From the NCBI GenBank assembly GCA_907164885.2, contig OU015496.1, forward strand, positions 169,372,242 to 169,436,241: DNA of 64,000 bases. Reading direction: 5' to 3'. Below, one piece after another: positions 42,601-52,239 of this stretch (position 1 is its first letter; each line of letters begins with the position of its first letter). The stretch is from Dolomedes plantarius (Eukaryota > Arthropoda > Arachnida > Araneae > Dolomedidae). A program made the position numbers and the translations under genes. Below the pieces are notes generated by a model, which worked only from the letters and a program-made list of their open reading frames with translations, searched no databases and was not told the DNA's origin.

Positions 42601-44642
42601 CTCGCTAAAAACTACTTCCCTGAAGCTGCTAATGCACACTGTATCATTTCTCGCCATCTTAATTATCAGGAAAAGTCTACACCGTAAATATATAGGTTGC
42701 TAAAGAGGGGGACTAATTTAGGGATCCCCAAGCAGGTATCACATGGATTAGAAAAATTTTAAATATTAGAAAGTTATGTTTCAAGATATAGCCAATAGAT
42801 GTCAGCACTATCAACTATATTAATTTACAAAATTTTACTTTGGGTTTGTATTTTTCAACCCATAAAATTACTTACTTTTTATTTATCTAAATAAATCATT
42901 GGAAAAATAAATGATGCGTAATTTATAATTATGGAATAAAAAGAGAAAAAATAAATTAATATAAATGTTTTTATCTGTAGTATGAATAAAAAACTTTCGT
43001 AATTTCCTTCTAGATGGCAGCACTAAACAAAAATTGCTCTTTTATTTCATATGAAAGTTGTCTCTTGATAATTATTTTCTAATATTTTTTTTCATAATTT
43101 AAGATTTTAATACGTCTACATTAAAATGATTTTAAAAAATAACTATCATTGTACACTTATTTTTCTAAGCTTTCAGAAAAAAATACCATATGCACCTGCA
43201 GTGAGAATAATTTTAAAAATAAAAGCTAGATTAGAGTCCAGAGTGGCAGACGAGATGACAGTTAACAAGGTTGAAATATCCACTGTGTAATATTCTAGAT
43301 TATATTTTGTCACATCGCTGAGGTAGATTGTAGAATGACTGGTCATAGCCTTTCAGGGTACTTTACATTGGTATTAACAAAAAAAGTAAAATATATACGA
43401 CTCTGTTCTATGTAAATAGTATTTTAAAATGGACTCATTGTATAAGGAAGATTTTAATATTAGATATTGGAGGGCTAGAACTCAAATGCAGTTGCTTGAC
43501 TAATTTTTTGTTTTTCATTTTTTATATAACTTTGTGCCAATTCGTGGTAAGTAGCAGTCAAAACATGTTGTCTGAGTGCCTCTGAAAATAAAATAAAAAT
43601 ACCTTTTGATATTGAAGATGAGCTTTTAGATTATGATGATGATTTATTTTTGTGTAGTGAAAAATAAAAAATGAAAAATCCTAGAGAAAATGTAAGAGTG
43701 TTCATCCTCAGACACTAACAATGAAGGAATTGCCATTTTCAAAAAAGGAGAATATAGCTTGAAAATGCATTGAAGGAATCTTACTTTGTTTATTACTTAT
43801 AATAATTTAATTATTTTGGGGTGCCTTGTGTGGATGGCAGATATACAGATGGTAGAGTACAGGTATTGCTACGTACTAGCTTCCGGTTATCAGTTTGAAC
43901 AAGGCGTATAAGCGAAAGCTGTGGTCGCTGTAATTTCCGAATACTTATATCATTTTTTGAAAAACAGTATTTCAAAGTTTTATATTTTAAAACCCGACAA
44001 CCAACTGAATTGGTAGAACTAAGTCTGTATCAATTGTCATTATACTTACTGGAAAAGAAACTGTTGACGTGTCTGGAATGAATAATCATAGCTATTCGGC
44101 GAGTTTGCAAACTTGAGAGTACTCATTAAACTCCCAGCGTAATCAAAAACCTCTGTTTACCTTCACTAACGAACAGCGTATACAGAAAGCAAAACAAAAT
44201 ACCCTGGGAAAACAGTAATACAAATTCCGAGGTCGGAATCTTACAAAAACGAGTACTGAAGAACTAATATTTTCCCCCATTCTCGTCTGTTAAACTCTCT
44301 TTTTCTGTAATTTCACGGTCAAAGATCCGTTATTTCAAAACATTGCGAACTTCTTTACCCGGACACAAAACACTCATAACACAACCAAAAATGATTTTTA
44401 AGTAGACAGGCTGCGACAAAGAGGTCTTCAGCAAACAAACCAGCAAACAAACAACACGAGATGTTAAGAGAAGAATCCCGAGGTAGGTCAAAGACCTGGA
44501 TAATAAAAAAAAAGAAGAGGATACGAGATAAAGATGAAATAAGAAACATTCTTCCTTACTCACCACTTTTTCCGAGCGTCAAGATGACGAGGCAAATGTA
44601 GGATATCAAAATGCATGCTGCCAGTGTTTTCTGACAAGTCAT
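23489..44642 (-). CDS. Sb: Stubble-like trypsin-family serine protease, 7 coding exons
   Basis: Exons (minus strand, in order): 44642-44564, 40967-40530, 36744-36665, 31836-31730, 29697-29420, 27065-26911, 23647-23489. All junctions are GT-AG, and the phases (1,1,0,2,1,0) join into one 431-residue frame. Domains: hydrophobic N-terminus (about 7-24), a six-cysteine disulfide-knot/clip-like domain (C37, C47, C53, C64, C73, C74), a Pro/Ser/Thr-rich stem (about 78-172), a zymogen cleavage site K184|VVGG, then an S1 protease with H231, D281, S382 and D376 at the base of the specificity pocket, predicting cleavage after Arg/Lys. C174 and the C in HVRPICLPP likely tether the pro-region to the catalytic chain. 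In insects Stubble is a type II membrane protease that remodels apical matrix during bristle and appendage morphogenesis. The stem is much shorter than in fly Stubble (about 790 residues in total). Family assignment is firm; strict orthology is inferred. Confidence 0.93.
24215..24240. repeat. Perfect intronic hairpin, 11-bp arms
   Basis: ttggaaccatt / aatggttccaa around tttc, in protease intron 6. Confidence 0.9.
24359..24918. mobile_element. TTAA-flanked MITE, family ggctgctgtgtactaaccc, copy 1
   Basis: Ends ggctgctatgtactaa both inverted, each next to TTAA (24355-24358, 24919-24922). The interior matches copies at 53372 and 54482, in inverted orientation. A C-rich and G-rich segment at about 24725-24895 is absent from the other copies and looks like a later insertion. 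Lies in protease intron 6. Confidence 0.82.
25330..25815. repeat. Three diverged tandem copies of a ~185-bp unit
   Basis: Anchor ct-cg-g--aaatgat-aaatag occurs at 25380, 25565 and 25749, each followed by a gagtaga/gtgtaga block and preceded by an aag-aa--acaa motif. Intronic. Confidence 0.8.
26304..26556. mobile_element. 250-bp MITE with atatcgcaccccggcaag termini, copy 1
   Basis: Inverted ends of about 27 bp (26304-26330 and 26530-26556), with atatc-ca-cccggcaaga on both. A second copy at 62365-62828 is interrupted by a SINE. In protease intron 6. Confidence 0.85.
26911..27065 (-). CDS. Sb: Protease coding exon 6: specificity-pocket aspartate
   Basis: Acceptor ttttttcag, donor CAG|gttaga. 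Residues 328-379. Reads [15 protein letters not shown], then [20 protein letters not shown]. Asp 376 in RDSCQ corresponds to chymotrypsin Asp189, which sets trypsin-like preference for Arg or Lys. The frame differs from the longer open frames over this stretch, which are shadows. Confidence 0.93.
27181..27385 (+). repeat. tRNA-derived SINE-like repeat, family S4
   Basis: A-box-like tatagtggttagc and B-box-like gggttcaaattcc spaced as in tRNA-derived SINEs, with a body running to about 27385. Not a functional tRNA: the 5' and 3' halves do not form an acceptor stem. In protease intron 5. Confidence 0.5.
28754..28922. mobile_element. 169-bp TTAA-flanked MITE with internal hairpin
   Basis: Ends ggccgtctgcacacggagca and its inverse match at 24 of 25 positions and abut TTAA on both sides (28750-28753, 28923-28926). 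The left end holds a second inverted repeat, gcaactggttacaaacc, around cgtccgaca. Protease intron 5. Confidence 0.88.
28950..29312. mobile_element. Degraded hAT-like MITE, related to 56169-56740
   Basis: Right end ccggttaggaacgactgg resembles the inverted cagtggttcttaacc terminus; interior attagtttcatt-tttcaaaa and ttgggttcgct match the other copy inverted. Protease intron 5, ending about 90 bases short of exon 5. Confidence 0.5.
29420..29697 (-). CDS. Sb: Protease coding exon 5: catalytic aspartate
   Basis: Acceptor ccccttctag, donor GAAG|gtgagc. Residues 236-327. Contains [24 protein letters not shown], the catalytic Asp 281 in [19 protein letters not shown] with the interdomain cysteine, and an N-linked glycosylation sequon in [12 protein letters not shown]. 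All are diagnostic of Stubble. GC-rich relative to surrounding intron. Confidence 0.94.
30925..31085 (-). repeat. tRNA-derived SINE, family S2
   Basis: Shares attagaccg-gacctactgc, ttaaagc-gattccgaa and tagccattcggcc with the copy at 62491-62685. Protease intron 4. Confidence 0.7.
31730..31836 (-). CDS. Sb: Protease coding exon 4: catalytic histidine
   Basis: Acceptor tttgggtag, donor GA|gtgagt. Reads [20 protein letters not shown] and on to [12 protein letters not shown]231 of ATAGHC is the catalytic base; the two cysteines here form the His-loop disulfide. The RRSSFFGF insert is characteristic of Stubble-type proteases. Phase 2 at the donor joins with the C at 29697 to make Asp 235. Confidence 0.92.
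33000..34185 (+). pseudogene. Tc1-family transposase fossil
   Basis: Broken frames follow the Tc1 transposase in order: N-terminal HTH at about 33014 ([10 protein letters not shown], then [13 protein letters not shown]), [16 protein letters not shown] block at about 33315, [17 protein letters not shown] at 33560, [20 protein letters not shown] with the second catalytic Asp at 33775, [20 protein letters not shown] with the third acidic residue at 33860, and DEWYQIS at 33985. A C run and a (TA)n tract (33630-33690) split it. Lies in protease intron 3, opposite strand. Confidence 0.88.
35728..36439. mobile_element. ~0.7-kb TTAA-flanked non-autonomous element, copy E2
   Basis: Near-complete inverted copy of 57661-58332: both share gtcaagaaccgttaa/ttaacggttcttgac, the aacatga-atcttaattagaaca block, and the cccggac end. 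The right end abuts TTAA at 36440-36443. Protease intron 3, ending about 225 bases before exon 3. Confidence 0.78.
36665..36744 (-). CDS. Sb: Protease coding exon 3: zymogen activation site
   Basis: An 80-base exon too short to stand out as an open frame. Acceptor is ttatttctag, donor is CAG|gtatgc. It starts with AA, which completes a Glu codon with the last G of exon 2, then reads [11 protein letters not shown] | V-V-G-G, then FGEWPWQ. K|VVGG is the activation cleavage point; the new Val N-terminus inserts into the catalytic domain in this family. Cys 174 is the usual partner of the light-to-heavy chain disulfide. It ends in phase 0, matching exon 4. Confidence 0.9.
37070..37290. repeat. 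Low-complexity repeat with G/C runs and duplicated block
   Basis: gcattataaatatttt-atccgttcat occurs twice (37174, 37219), each followed by a long C run, and ends caccca-ggattt / ctgggtgcgccactgac, typical of a dispersed repeat terminus. Class undetermined. Confidence 0.4.
37687..38380. mobile_element. ~0.7-kb TTAA-flanked element, copy A
   Basis: TTAA at 37683-37686 and 38381-38384. Ends ggggacc and gggaacg (inverted) are short and imperfect; size and flanks match the clearer copies at 58383 and 61498. Protease intron 2. Confidence 0.6.
40530..40967 (-). CDS. Sb: Protease coding exon 2: disulfide-knot domain and stem
   Basis: Spans residue 27 (part) to 172 plus one base of 173. Acceptor is ctttttcag; donor is ACAG|gtaagt. 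The N-terminal half holds six cysteines in the pattern C-x9-C-x5-C-x10-C-x8-CC, including TCMFVWQC and FLVGSCC, typical of the Stubble knot domain. The remainder is low-complexity Pro/Ser/Thr (for example [13 protein letters not shown]), likely an O-glycosylated flexible stem. This exon is clearly more GC-rich than its flanks. An overlapping 102-residue frame on the same strand (40701-41009) is a shadow. Confidence 0.92.
41059..41805 (-). pseudogene. LINE ORF2 C-terminal fragment (RNase H end and tail)
   Basis: Minus strand: [19 protein letters not shown] (about 41790-41735), the conserved end of the retrotransposon RNase H domain including its last catalytic Asp, then [12 protein letters not shown]. 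After a frameshift near 41680 a 206-codon frame continues [37 protein letters not shown], then VEHSLFHC, the Cys/His-bearing tail common to R1/Jockey/I-type elements. Polymerase and endonuclease are absent: a 5'-truncated copy in protease intron 1, same strand as the gene. Confidence 0.85.
42411..42440. repeat. Perfect 30-bp palindrome
   Basis: cattgtaacccacaa and its exact reverse complement meet without a loop. Outer short repeats atgaatttcc (42381) and ggaaattcat (42440) extend the symmetry, as in an eroded foldback element. Confidence 0.97.
44564..44642 (-). CDS. Sb: Protease coding exon 1: start and hydrophobic signal/anchor
   Basis: Encodes M1-S26 plus one base of codon 27. The frame opens MTCQKT, followed by an uncharged run ([18 protein letters not shown]), then a lysine. 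This could be a cleaved signal peptide or a type II signal-anchor with a six-residue cytoplasmic tail; fly Stubble is type II with a longer tail. Donor is G|gtgagt at 44563. A tract ending ctctttcag lies 14 bases upstream of the ATG (44657-44665 region), so the ATG is probably in a second exon and the 5' UTR starts further away. Phase 1 matches the next exon exactly (G+CC = Ala). Confidence 0.85.
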
Positions 44643-44656
44643 CGTAAGGGGCTGAT

Positions 44657-44666
44657 CTGAAAGAGA
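44657..44666 (-). other. Candidate 3' splice acceptor upstream of the protease ATG
   Basis: atctctttcag precedes the start codon by 14 bases, implying an upstream 5' UTR exon. A pyrimidine tract before it is short, so this is suggestive only. Confidence 0.4.
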
Positions 44667-44669
44667 TGA

Positions 44670-47640
44670 AACACTGAACGTCACGTTAAGGTACAACAAA
44701 GACCTGCATAAAACTTAGTCATTCTTTTTTTATGAAGAAAAAAGGAATTTCCTAAAGGAAATATATGGTTTATAAAAAGAATTTTAACTCTTAATTTTAA
44801 AGAAATAATGACCAAACAGTCGAATAGAAAGTTTTTATTCCAAACTGCAGACATCTAGGACTTTCAGCACGTATTTCAGGATGACCTCGTTACTTGGAAA
44901 ATAAAAAGGTGAGAAACAGTAGGAAAATTTAACATTTTCCCTGAAAACGCATTTTTTAAATTCCCTCTTTTCGCTGACATTTTAAAAGTTATTACGGAAA
45001 CGAAATGCTAATTCTTCAGCAAATTAATGGCCAAGAGGTTTCTAATATTTTATATAAACAGAAAACATTAGGTAAAGTACTTAAAACAGACGCACACAGC
45101 TTCTTAAAATATACAATAAATATTAAACAAATAGTTTTTCATCAGACCGGGGAGAATTAGGTGGGATTGTCTATGGCCTATGCCTTTACGAATTGTCCAT
45201 AGAGGCAATCACGAATAATCCTCCCCGCAATCTCTAATTAATGCTGTTTGTTTTACTTATAACACTTTGAAGTTTGGATAAAGCAATAAAAAGAAAAATA
45301 TTTAAAGATTATGAAGTTGTTTTGACTGGATGAATAACTTCACTGACCCAAGGAACTGACCTCATGAACTACTGCTTTTTTTAATCGGTTTACTGAGTTC
45401 TTTAGAAGATTTTTTCTTATATATATATATATATATACACAGATTTAAAATTCAAAGCATATTTCCCTCCACCTTTAAAACGTTTGCGTTCAGTGTGTTT
45501 GCGTTCAGTACGTTCAGTTTCTGGGCGATTTAAATTTGGATTATAAAGGAATTTGCGACTTTCAAACATTTCTTCCTTTAAATAGAAATTTAATTCATAG
45601 TAGAATGTATTCAAATCAGATACTATAAACATGTTGCTGTAGTCTTCATCAAAACTAACGATTTCAGAAACAAAAACTCCAGAGTTCAAGAAATCTGAAA
45701 GGTAATACTAAAAACATTGTTTTTGACATGTGGCGTTTTTAGAGCGAACTTAAATACTATGCCAGAACTTTGATCTGGTTTTATGCTAAATATAAGTTAA
45801 TCTATTCGAAGCCAACGTGTCAGAGGGGGTCAGAAGAGTTCCAATTTCCGGAAGTTCCATCAACCGGTTTCTTTCGTAATGGGTATTAAGAGGCAGGAAG
45901 TTCGTTTAAAAGATTTAAAATTGAGATAAGCACTTTTGTAGTCGGCACAATGAAGAGGCATCATAGCTTCAGACTAAAAAATATGAATGGAATTTACTAA
46001 TGATCGAAAAAAAAGTGTGTAGCCAGTAACTTTCATGGATAGTTGTTAATACGATACCAGTGTATAAACCCCACCCTTGAAGGGGGGGTTGGGGGGGGGG
46101 AGAGAATTGTGCACTTCCAGCGAACTAAAAAATACTTTTCCGTACTACCGTACTTTTCCGTTATAAACCCTACACTTGGCACATTTTTAACATTGGCGAC
46201 TCAGATACTACATATGGTATTGGCGAATAAAATAATTCCGAATGTTACGCAAACGTTAGGAGACACCTGATTTGCCAATACGACTCATTGTATCAGCGCA
46301 TCGACAAGATCAAAAAGGCATATTGACAACCACAAATAATGAAGTATATAATCTCATTGACAGATCAGAAAAATGCAGTAACATTTATTTTATCTTAAAT
46401 TACACATATGGAAATAAAGAACTAAAAGCACTAAAAAAATTACTTAACACTAGACGGGAGGCATGAATTTGGAATTGCATTCAACATAGAACTGAACATA
46501 TTTTCTTGTGAATGCATACGACACCACATGAATTCTATCAAATAAGAATCCAAATGATGACGAGCAGTGCCTCTTTTATACTTGAATTTCTAGATTTGAA
46601 TAATTTATTATAATTTGCCAATCGTTAGTGTGATTATATCGCGTTACTTTTCTCTCGTTGCGTCGATTTTCGAAAATGCGCCAAATTAATGTGAAAACGA
46701 TTGTAGTGCTTATAACGGAAAAGTACCGAAACATGAAAAGTTAAAAAAATTTTTAACTTCATGGCAGTTCATATTTTAAATTCCTGGAATTTCATTTTTT
46801 TTAACTTTATAATTTTGTACAGGGCGTAGAGCATCAACTTTGAAACGAGCAACAACGCCAGTGAAAACATTTAGATTTAAGTGGAACTGCCCCTCCTGTT
46901 TGTGTCACCTCTCCACTAACGCACTATAAGTGGACTCTTCTTATAACCTTTGAGAGCCGTCGATCAGTCAGAAACCTTACGAGTATACTAGAGTAATAAT
47001 TTCGCTATCGGTGTTTAAGAGAGAAAGAGAGAAATTAGACTGAATATCACGATGAAGGCGGTTCGTCATTTGATAAAGATTTTCAGAGCAAATTTAAGTT
47101 ACAAGAAATTTTTTTCTCAGTATTTTATTAATAACATTAAAATTTTCGAATGAAGGTTTTGCATATGATAGGACGTTTAAAAAAGAGCGCAGATTATTTT
47201 AAAATAGTTTTGTAGTCAGTTTTTTTATAGGGCATTAAATTTTTTTATACCCATCGCTACGCTATTTAATCTATTTTATGAAGAGATCGAAATTATTTTC
47301 AATTTTAAAAAATCTAAAATATGCAATATAGTGAAACACCGAGAAGTAAATTCTCAACAGCATAACATGGTGATTGAATATGTGCGATCTCAGCCGATGA
47401 AATCAACGCCGTAAGGTGGGTATAAGAACCAGTTGCCTCGTTTACTTCCATCATATAGATTATGTCATGCAAAAGAGCCAGCCAGTAGGATGAAATTTAT
47501 GGGTAGGAAAAAAAAAGGGGGGGGGTTAGCCCTCATAAGTAATAATGCATTGGTAGAGGAATCATCCTACTTCAGTACAAATGCATAGTTATTACCTGTG
47601 ACAGTTATTTATTGCAATGAATGATTAAAATTCAGTTAAA
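44670..47640. other. 5' flank of the protease gene, unassigned
   Basis: Frames at 45417-45689 (minus, running out of a (TA)n tract at 45417-45437) and 46043-46270 (plus) carry no recognisable domain. An imperfect hairpin with ggggag/ctcccc tips spans 45149-45226. At 46923-46970 a plus-strand tataag, tataac and atcagtc resemble a core promoter, but no gene follows. Confidence 0.35.
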
Positions 47641-47689
47641 GTTCTAAAATTTACCTCTGGAAGTGCGGGGGTCAAGTGTTTCGGTCTCG

Positions 47690-47795
47690 TCACTTGACTC
47701 GGTTAAAAATTACGGGACCGGTCTTTTAGCCAAGTCGGACTCCGACCCCTGTTGTGCTATTAAAAACCGGAGCTGCACCACTACACCCAATAGTC
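47690..47795. repeat. Body fragment of SINE family S1
   Basis: cggactccgacccctgt and aaaaccggagct match the body of the copy at 20803-21120 without its tRNA head. Confidence 0.55.
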
Positions 47796-47932
47796 GATAT
47801 GGACTTGACTGAAATATATAGTCGGTCAAGGGGCATCAGTCATAACAGTTCAGCTCTTTCCCAACGAGTGAAGTTTGAGGTTAAGGGGAGAGTGAACCTT
47901 TAATATGGTCGAAAAATTAATATATATATATA

Positions 47933-47974
<42 letters not shown>

Positions 47975-47977
<3 letters not shown>

Positions 47978-49244
47978 GTGGTTATCAAAATAATGGAAAC
48001 ACCTGTCAATATTAGGGGTCTTTATGAATGTGCTTCGCATTCCTTAAAAAACAAGTCTGGCCACCGGTATTTTTTTATATAATATAGTGTATGTAATATT
48101 CTGTCAGGTAGCAGTAATGAAGCTAAGGGCATCGTACTTTTGGGGGGAATAGCGTAAAATGTCAAACCTTACAGACCTTGTGAAAAGGGCAAATTGTTGG
48201 GGCGCGTTTAAATTGGAGTGTCTGTTACTGGCTAATGGGGCCTCCAGGCAAATGGGTGTTTTTTAAGCTATGGTATCGAAAGTCATGATAGCATACAGAG
48301 TGCACGGGAAAACATCCTTTGCGAAATAGAATAGTGGAAGAAAGGGAGAGCTGAGTGAAAGAGACGGACGAGGTATTGAAGTGGATTGTGACACGAAGAA
48401 AGAAGAAAACTGCAACCAGAATGACCGAAGAGCTCAATCGGCATCTGTATGTTCCGGTATCAACCATTAGAGGTAGAAGGGAACTTCACAAACAAAGAAT
48501 TTACGGAAGAGTAGTTATTCCCAAGCCACTTATAATAGATGCCAATACAAAATATCGTCCACAATGGTGCCCCGAGTGCAAATCCTGGGCGAGTAATATG
48601 TCGAAAAACGGCATTTGATCCGACGAATCATTGTTCACGTTGTTCCTCGATACAGGACGTGCGTATGTCTGGAGAACACCTACACAAGCTTAAGATTGTG
48701 GTTGTCTCATCTCAACTGCCAATCAGAGAGGTAGATTTATCAGGGTTTGGGAGGGCATCTCATGGTTTTCTTCAGGCCCTATTGTAACCCTAAAAGGGAG
48801 ATTGAATGAGAAGGACTATGTCGAAATTTTAGCTCACTAGTCCATCCTATGGTGCAAACATTGTCTCTTGCAGGAGAGGGCACTCTCCGGTATGATAATC
48901 CCCCTATACATACAGGTAAATGTATAAAGTATTGGTTTGAAGAACATGAAAATGAAGTCAAATATCTTATCTTGCTCTGTAAAATCCCCCGACTATAAAT
49001 CATCCAGCCACTGTGATCTGTATAAGCTGAGAGATAAAGGTATCGATATCCAACACAGCATCTCTACAAGAACTTTCATGATTTTTCCATGAAGAATGGT
49101 GTAATATATTTTTAACCACTATTTATTACTTGTATAATCCAATTTCAAGGTGAATCAGGTGGTATTACATGACAAAGGTGATCCTGCCCCGTATTAATAA
49201 AGGTTTTCATAATGTCTTTTAGTGTTGCCATTATTTTGATAACC

Positions 49245-49248
<4 letters not shown>
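47975..49248 (+). mobile_element. Tc1-family transposon with both ends, dead transposase
   Basis: Inverted ends gtggttatcaaaataatgg (47978 on) and the reverse complement ending at 49246, each bordering (TA)n DNA, as expected for a TA-targeting element. Size 1.27 kb is normal for Tc1. The transposase is broken: MSNLTDLVKRANCWGAFKL at about 48160, LSERDGRG/TATRMTEELNRHL and VSTIRGRRELHKQRIYGR at 48345-48500, then KYWFEEHENEVKYL at about 48930, spread over several frames with stops. Confidence 0.88.
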
Positions 49249-49249
<1 letters not shown>

Positions 49250-49289
<40 letters not shown>

Positions 49290-50270
49290 CATTATTGAAA
49301 CCCGGATTTATTGTAAACAACTTGGTACCAATCTTTTTGGTCATACGACAATTACATCATGAGATATTAAATTGTGAACATCCAAACAATGATTTTAATA
49401 CAAAATTTTAAATTTAAATGCATTTATCTCAAAATATGATTTTCTGACTTTGCGCTCATGATATCTCAAAAATTGCCCTAGATAAATGCTTGAAATTTTC
49501 TACACACGTTAATGGTAACCTTCTACATAAAATGGACTAAAAACATGGAAGTAACTTGGATAATAAAATTTTTACTAAAGGTTTTATAAGAAAACTTTGA
49601 AAAAAATATTTTTAAACTGTTAATTATAAATATTAGAAATGAAGGTAATTAAAATATTTTTGTTAAATATGTTAAGCTAAATGTTTTCGTTAAGTTAAAG
49701 TGTGTTTCATGTTGATAAATTAAAATTAACATCAGTGTTGGCGCCAATGGCTATGTTGGCAATCGCCAAACGTGCCTTTGAGTGCCCCCTTTAATTAAAC
49801 AAGACAGTTCATTCCTCAGTCTCACATCGTATGGTCGGTGTTTCATGTATGACTTTGGTACATACACCAGAATTATAGATAATGTGTTTAAGTTAATAAA
49901 ATTACTATTTCAATTCTTATATCGTATAATCGAGTATAGTTTCGATTCGATTTATTAGTTTACAATCCATTTTAATCAACGAATTTAAGACCAGTTCCCC
50001 GCATGGCATTTGGCTCATACGATCAGTTATGCGCGCAGTAACGAATGGTAATTATGAAAATAAGAAAAACACATGATACTTAATTTTCCTAATTTAATCC
50101 TTCAGCGGGCGCGCCAATTTTTGGAACACCAGCAAGCTAGCGTGGCACAAAGTGCAACGTCTCATTCAACCTTGATTATTCCTTTTGTAATAAACTTTTT
50201 TTTTTTCAAATTGAAAATAATAATTCTAAATTTTATGACAAGATATAAAATGTTGATAATATTGAGATAT
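49250..50270. other. (TA)n tract then unassigned sequence, possibly a split TTAA element
   Basis: (TA)n to 49287. At 49780 gtgccccctttaatt resembles an inverted partner of ttaaggggagagtgaacc at 47883; if so, a TTAA element was split by the Tc1 insertion. Weak. Confidence 0.3.
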
Positions 50271-50275
50271 ATTTA

Positions 50276-50500
50276 TAATTAAAAGCCAAAGAATGCAGAT
50301 ACAATAGCCTTTTTCCCAAACTGTCCGACTTATTAGATCTAAGGACAACTTGCGAATGGATTCTTATGTCCAAAAACCTAAAACACAATGAGATTGTCCA
50401 TCGTGATATGCGGGATACCGTGTAATAGCTGCACATTTGATCGACCACATCAACTGCTGCTTTTGTCGTATTGTAATCCAATATAATCGCTGGTTTACCA
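50276..50500 (-). pseudogene. piggyBac transposase C-terminal fragment
   Basis: Minus strand reads LDYNTTKAAVDVVDQMCSYY, TVSRISRWTISLCFRFLDIR, IHSQVV, matching the conserved piggyBac block (YN-TKGGVD-VDQ, then RRWP and a helix with N-A). The frame continues into lineage-poor sequence and no catalytic core is present. piggyBac enzymes insert at TTAA, the flank used by several elements in this window. Confidence 0.8.
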
Positions 50501-50569
50501 CGGTTAAATGCCGACTAACAATGAATGGAAAGGAATACAAGTGTCAGAAAATCAGACCTGCATTAGAAA

Positions 50570-50828
50570 GGGTATATTCTATGCAAGGGGAATGTTCCAT
50601 GCAGTTTATATCTATAAGTAGAAACTGCGTAGAACATTCAAACCCTACATGCAAAAACAAACCATTCAAAATTACGAAAATGTTGCACTTAGTACATGGG
50701 TATATTCTATGCAAGGGGAATGTTCTATGCAGTTTATAACTATAAGTAGAAACTGCATAGAACATTCAAATCCTACATGTAAAAACAAACCATTCAAAAT
50801 TATGAAAATGTTGTACTTAGTACACGGG
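50570..50828. repeat. Two tandem 128-bp copies containing an inverted repeat
   Basis: gggtatattctatgcaaggg opens at 50570 and 50698. Each copy folds gaatgttctatgcagttt onto aaactgcatagaacattc; the second copy is perfect, the first has two changes. Overlapping frames of 63-100 codons on both strands are by-products. Confidence 0.93.
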
Positions 50829-50829
50829 T

Positions 50830-51975
50830 GCTCCAACTGAAGAGTTAAAGAATTTACATCAATCTGATATTTTTATTGCAACAAGTTGTGTTTCATCTAA
50901 CAAACCAGAATTTTTTTTATTAAATTTGCTTCAATGGTTAATTTGTTAAAAATTATGAAAACTTAATTTTCTAACATTCTTCGCAAGTCAAAGGTGTATT
51001 GCTCCCTTAAAAGAAGGAGTATTAAACTAATATTAAGAATTAAGAAAGATTAAACAAAAACCAACATTCGCCTTTTTTGGTAATTCTTTATCGAAGAAAA
51101 CCGTAATTTCCCCGTAGCACACGCCTCCCGGTTTAGAAATTCCTTCGTCCGCGAAAAAAACGATTTCTCCCGAAGCACGGTCGAGGTGCTGCCACGCGAA
51201 ATAAAAGAAAAATGCGTATGGAATAAAAAAAAGAAGTCAGCTATCTCTAACGTGTGCAAAAGTGAACTCCGTGAAGCGCTCCATCTACATATTTAAAGAA
51301 TAGCCTCGATGTGTGGTGGCCTCATTATGGAGACACGGAAGGCTTGAGCCGATGAAAGGAAAACAGTACACTCATACTTTTCATACGCGGCCGATAAAAT
51401 AAACATGCAGTCCCAACGACAGGAGGGTGAAAGAAAATCTAATTTTGATCCTGGTAGGCCATTGTTGGCATCACTCCTGCTAGAAACAAGCAGTATTATA
51501 CAAGAAACACTACATATGACGTGCGCGAATGTAATATTCATATTAGACCTAGAATAAATTGAAATTCCGATAACCTAAATGAAGGTAGAGGAATGCATTT
51601 TTAGCATTGTTCATCTATAAGCGGCGTCATACAACAGAAAATGAGAATTTCTGACTAGTCCGATGTTGAAGCAATACGCAGGAAGGATAAATAAAAATAC
51701 CAACCCAAAAGACAAGCCCGCGTTACCAGATATCAATGAGGGAGAAGCAAAATTATACAGAAAAAGGGTTATTGAGAAAATTAAGTCAATTATACTGAAA
51801 AGTTTTGGGTAAAACCAACTGGATGTATATAACCAAAGTTAAAATGTAAGCAGAGGGGACCTCAAAATTAGGTTTCTCAAATTTTCAGCATTAAAATTAC
51901 ACGGTGCATATTAAATACAGAGTGATATAAAATAACTTTATAGCAATTTTCTATTTAAAAAAAACAGAAATATAG
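50830..51975. other. Unassigned sequence with a CpG-richer patch at 51060-51300
   Basis: No domain seen in the short frames. Nothing supported. Confidence 0.35.
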
Positions 51976-51976
51976 C

Positions 51977-52235
51977 AGGTAGCCAAGTGACAGAACGTTG
52001 GGCTTTGGACTGGGGAGGGGGGGGGGACAGTTCGAATCCCGACGAACACCATTAAATACCATCGTGTCTAGGCTGGATATGAGCACGTTAAAATCCGTAG
52101 ACCGGAAAGTCTTTCTATGAGATCATTGGGTGGGAGAAAGCACGAGCCCTTCAGTTGTCGCTCCCTGGGAGTGCTCGGTCAAAATTGAAGTGGCACGAAA
52201 GGGTGATGTTGGTTCACCTAAATGGTGCCCCTATT
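51977..52235 (+). repeat. tRNA-derived SINE, family S1
   Basis: gtagccaagtg A-box-like head, cagttcgaatcccgac B-box, accattaaatacc, and gctcggtcaaaattga-gtggc, all in the order of the 20803-21120 copy. A G run (52015-52026) has expanded inside the head. Confidence 0.78.
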
Positions 52236-52239
52236 GAAA

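Noticed and set aside
45149..45226. Hairpin as a microRNA candidate
   Set aside because: Pairing is broken by several mismatches and unequal gaps; weaker than 7832-7893.
46920..47160. Core-promoter-like tataa plus atcagtc with a 33-codon frame at 47053
   Set aside because: Plus strand, no recognisable product, and such motifs are frequent by chance in AT-rich DNA.
50437..50840. 100- and 63-codon plus frames
   Set aside because: Products of the 128-bp tandem duplication.
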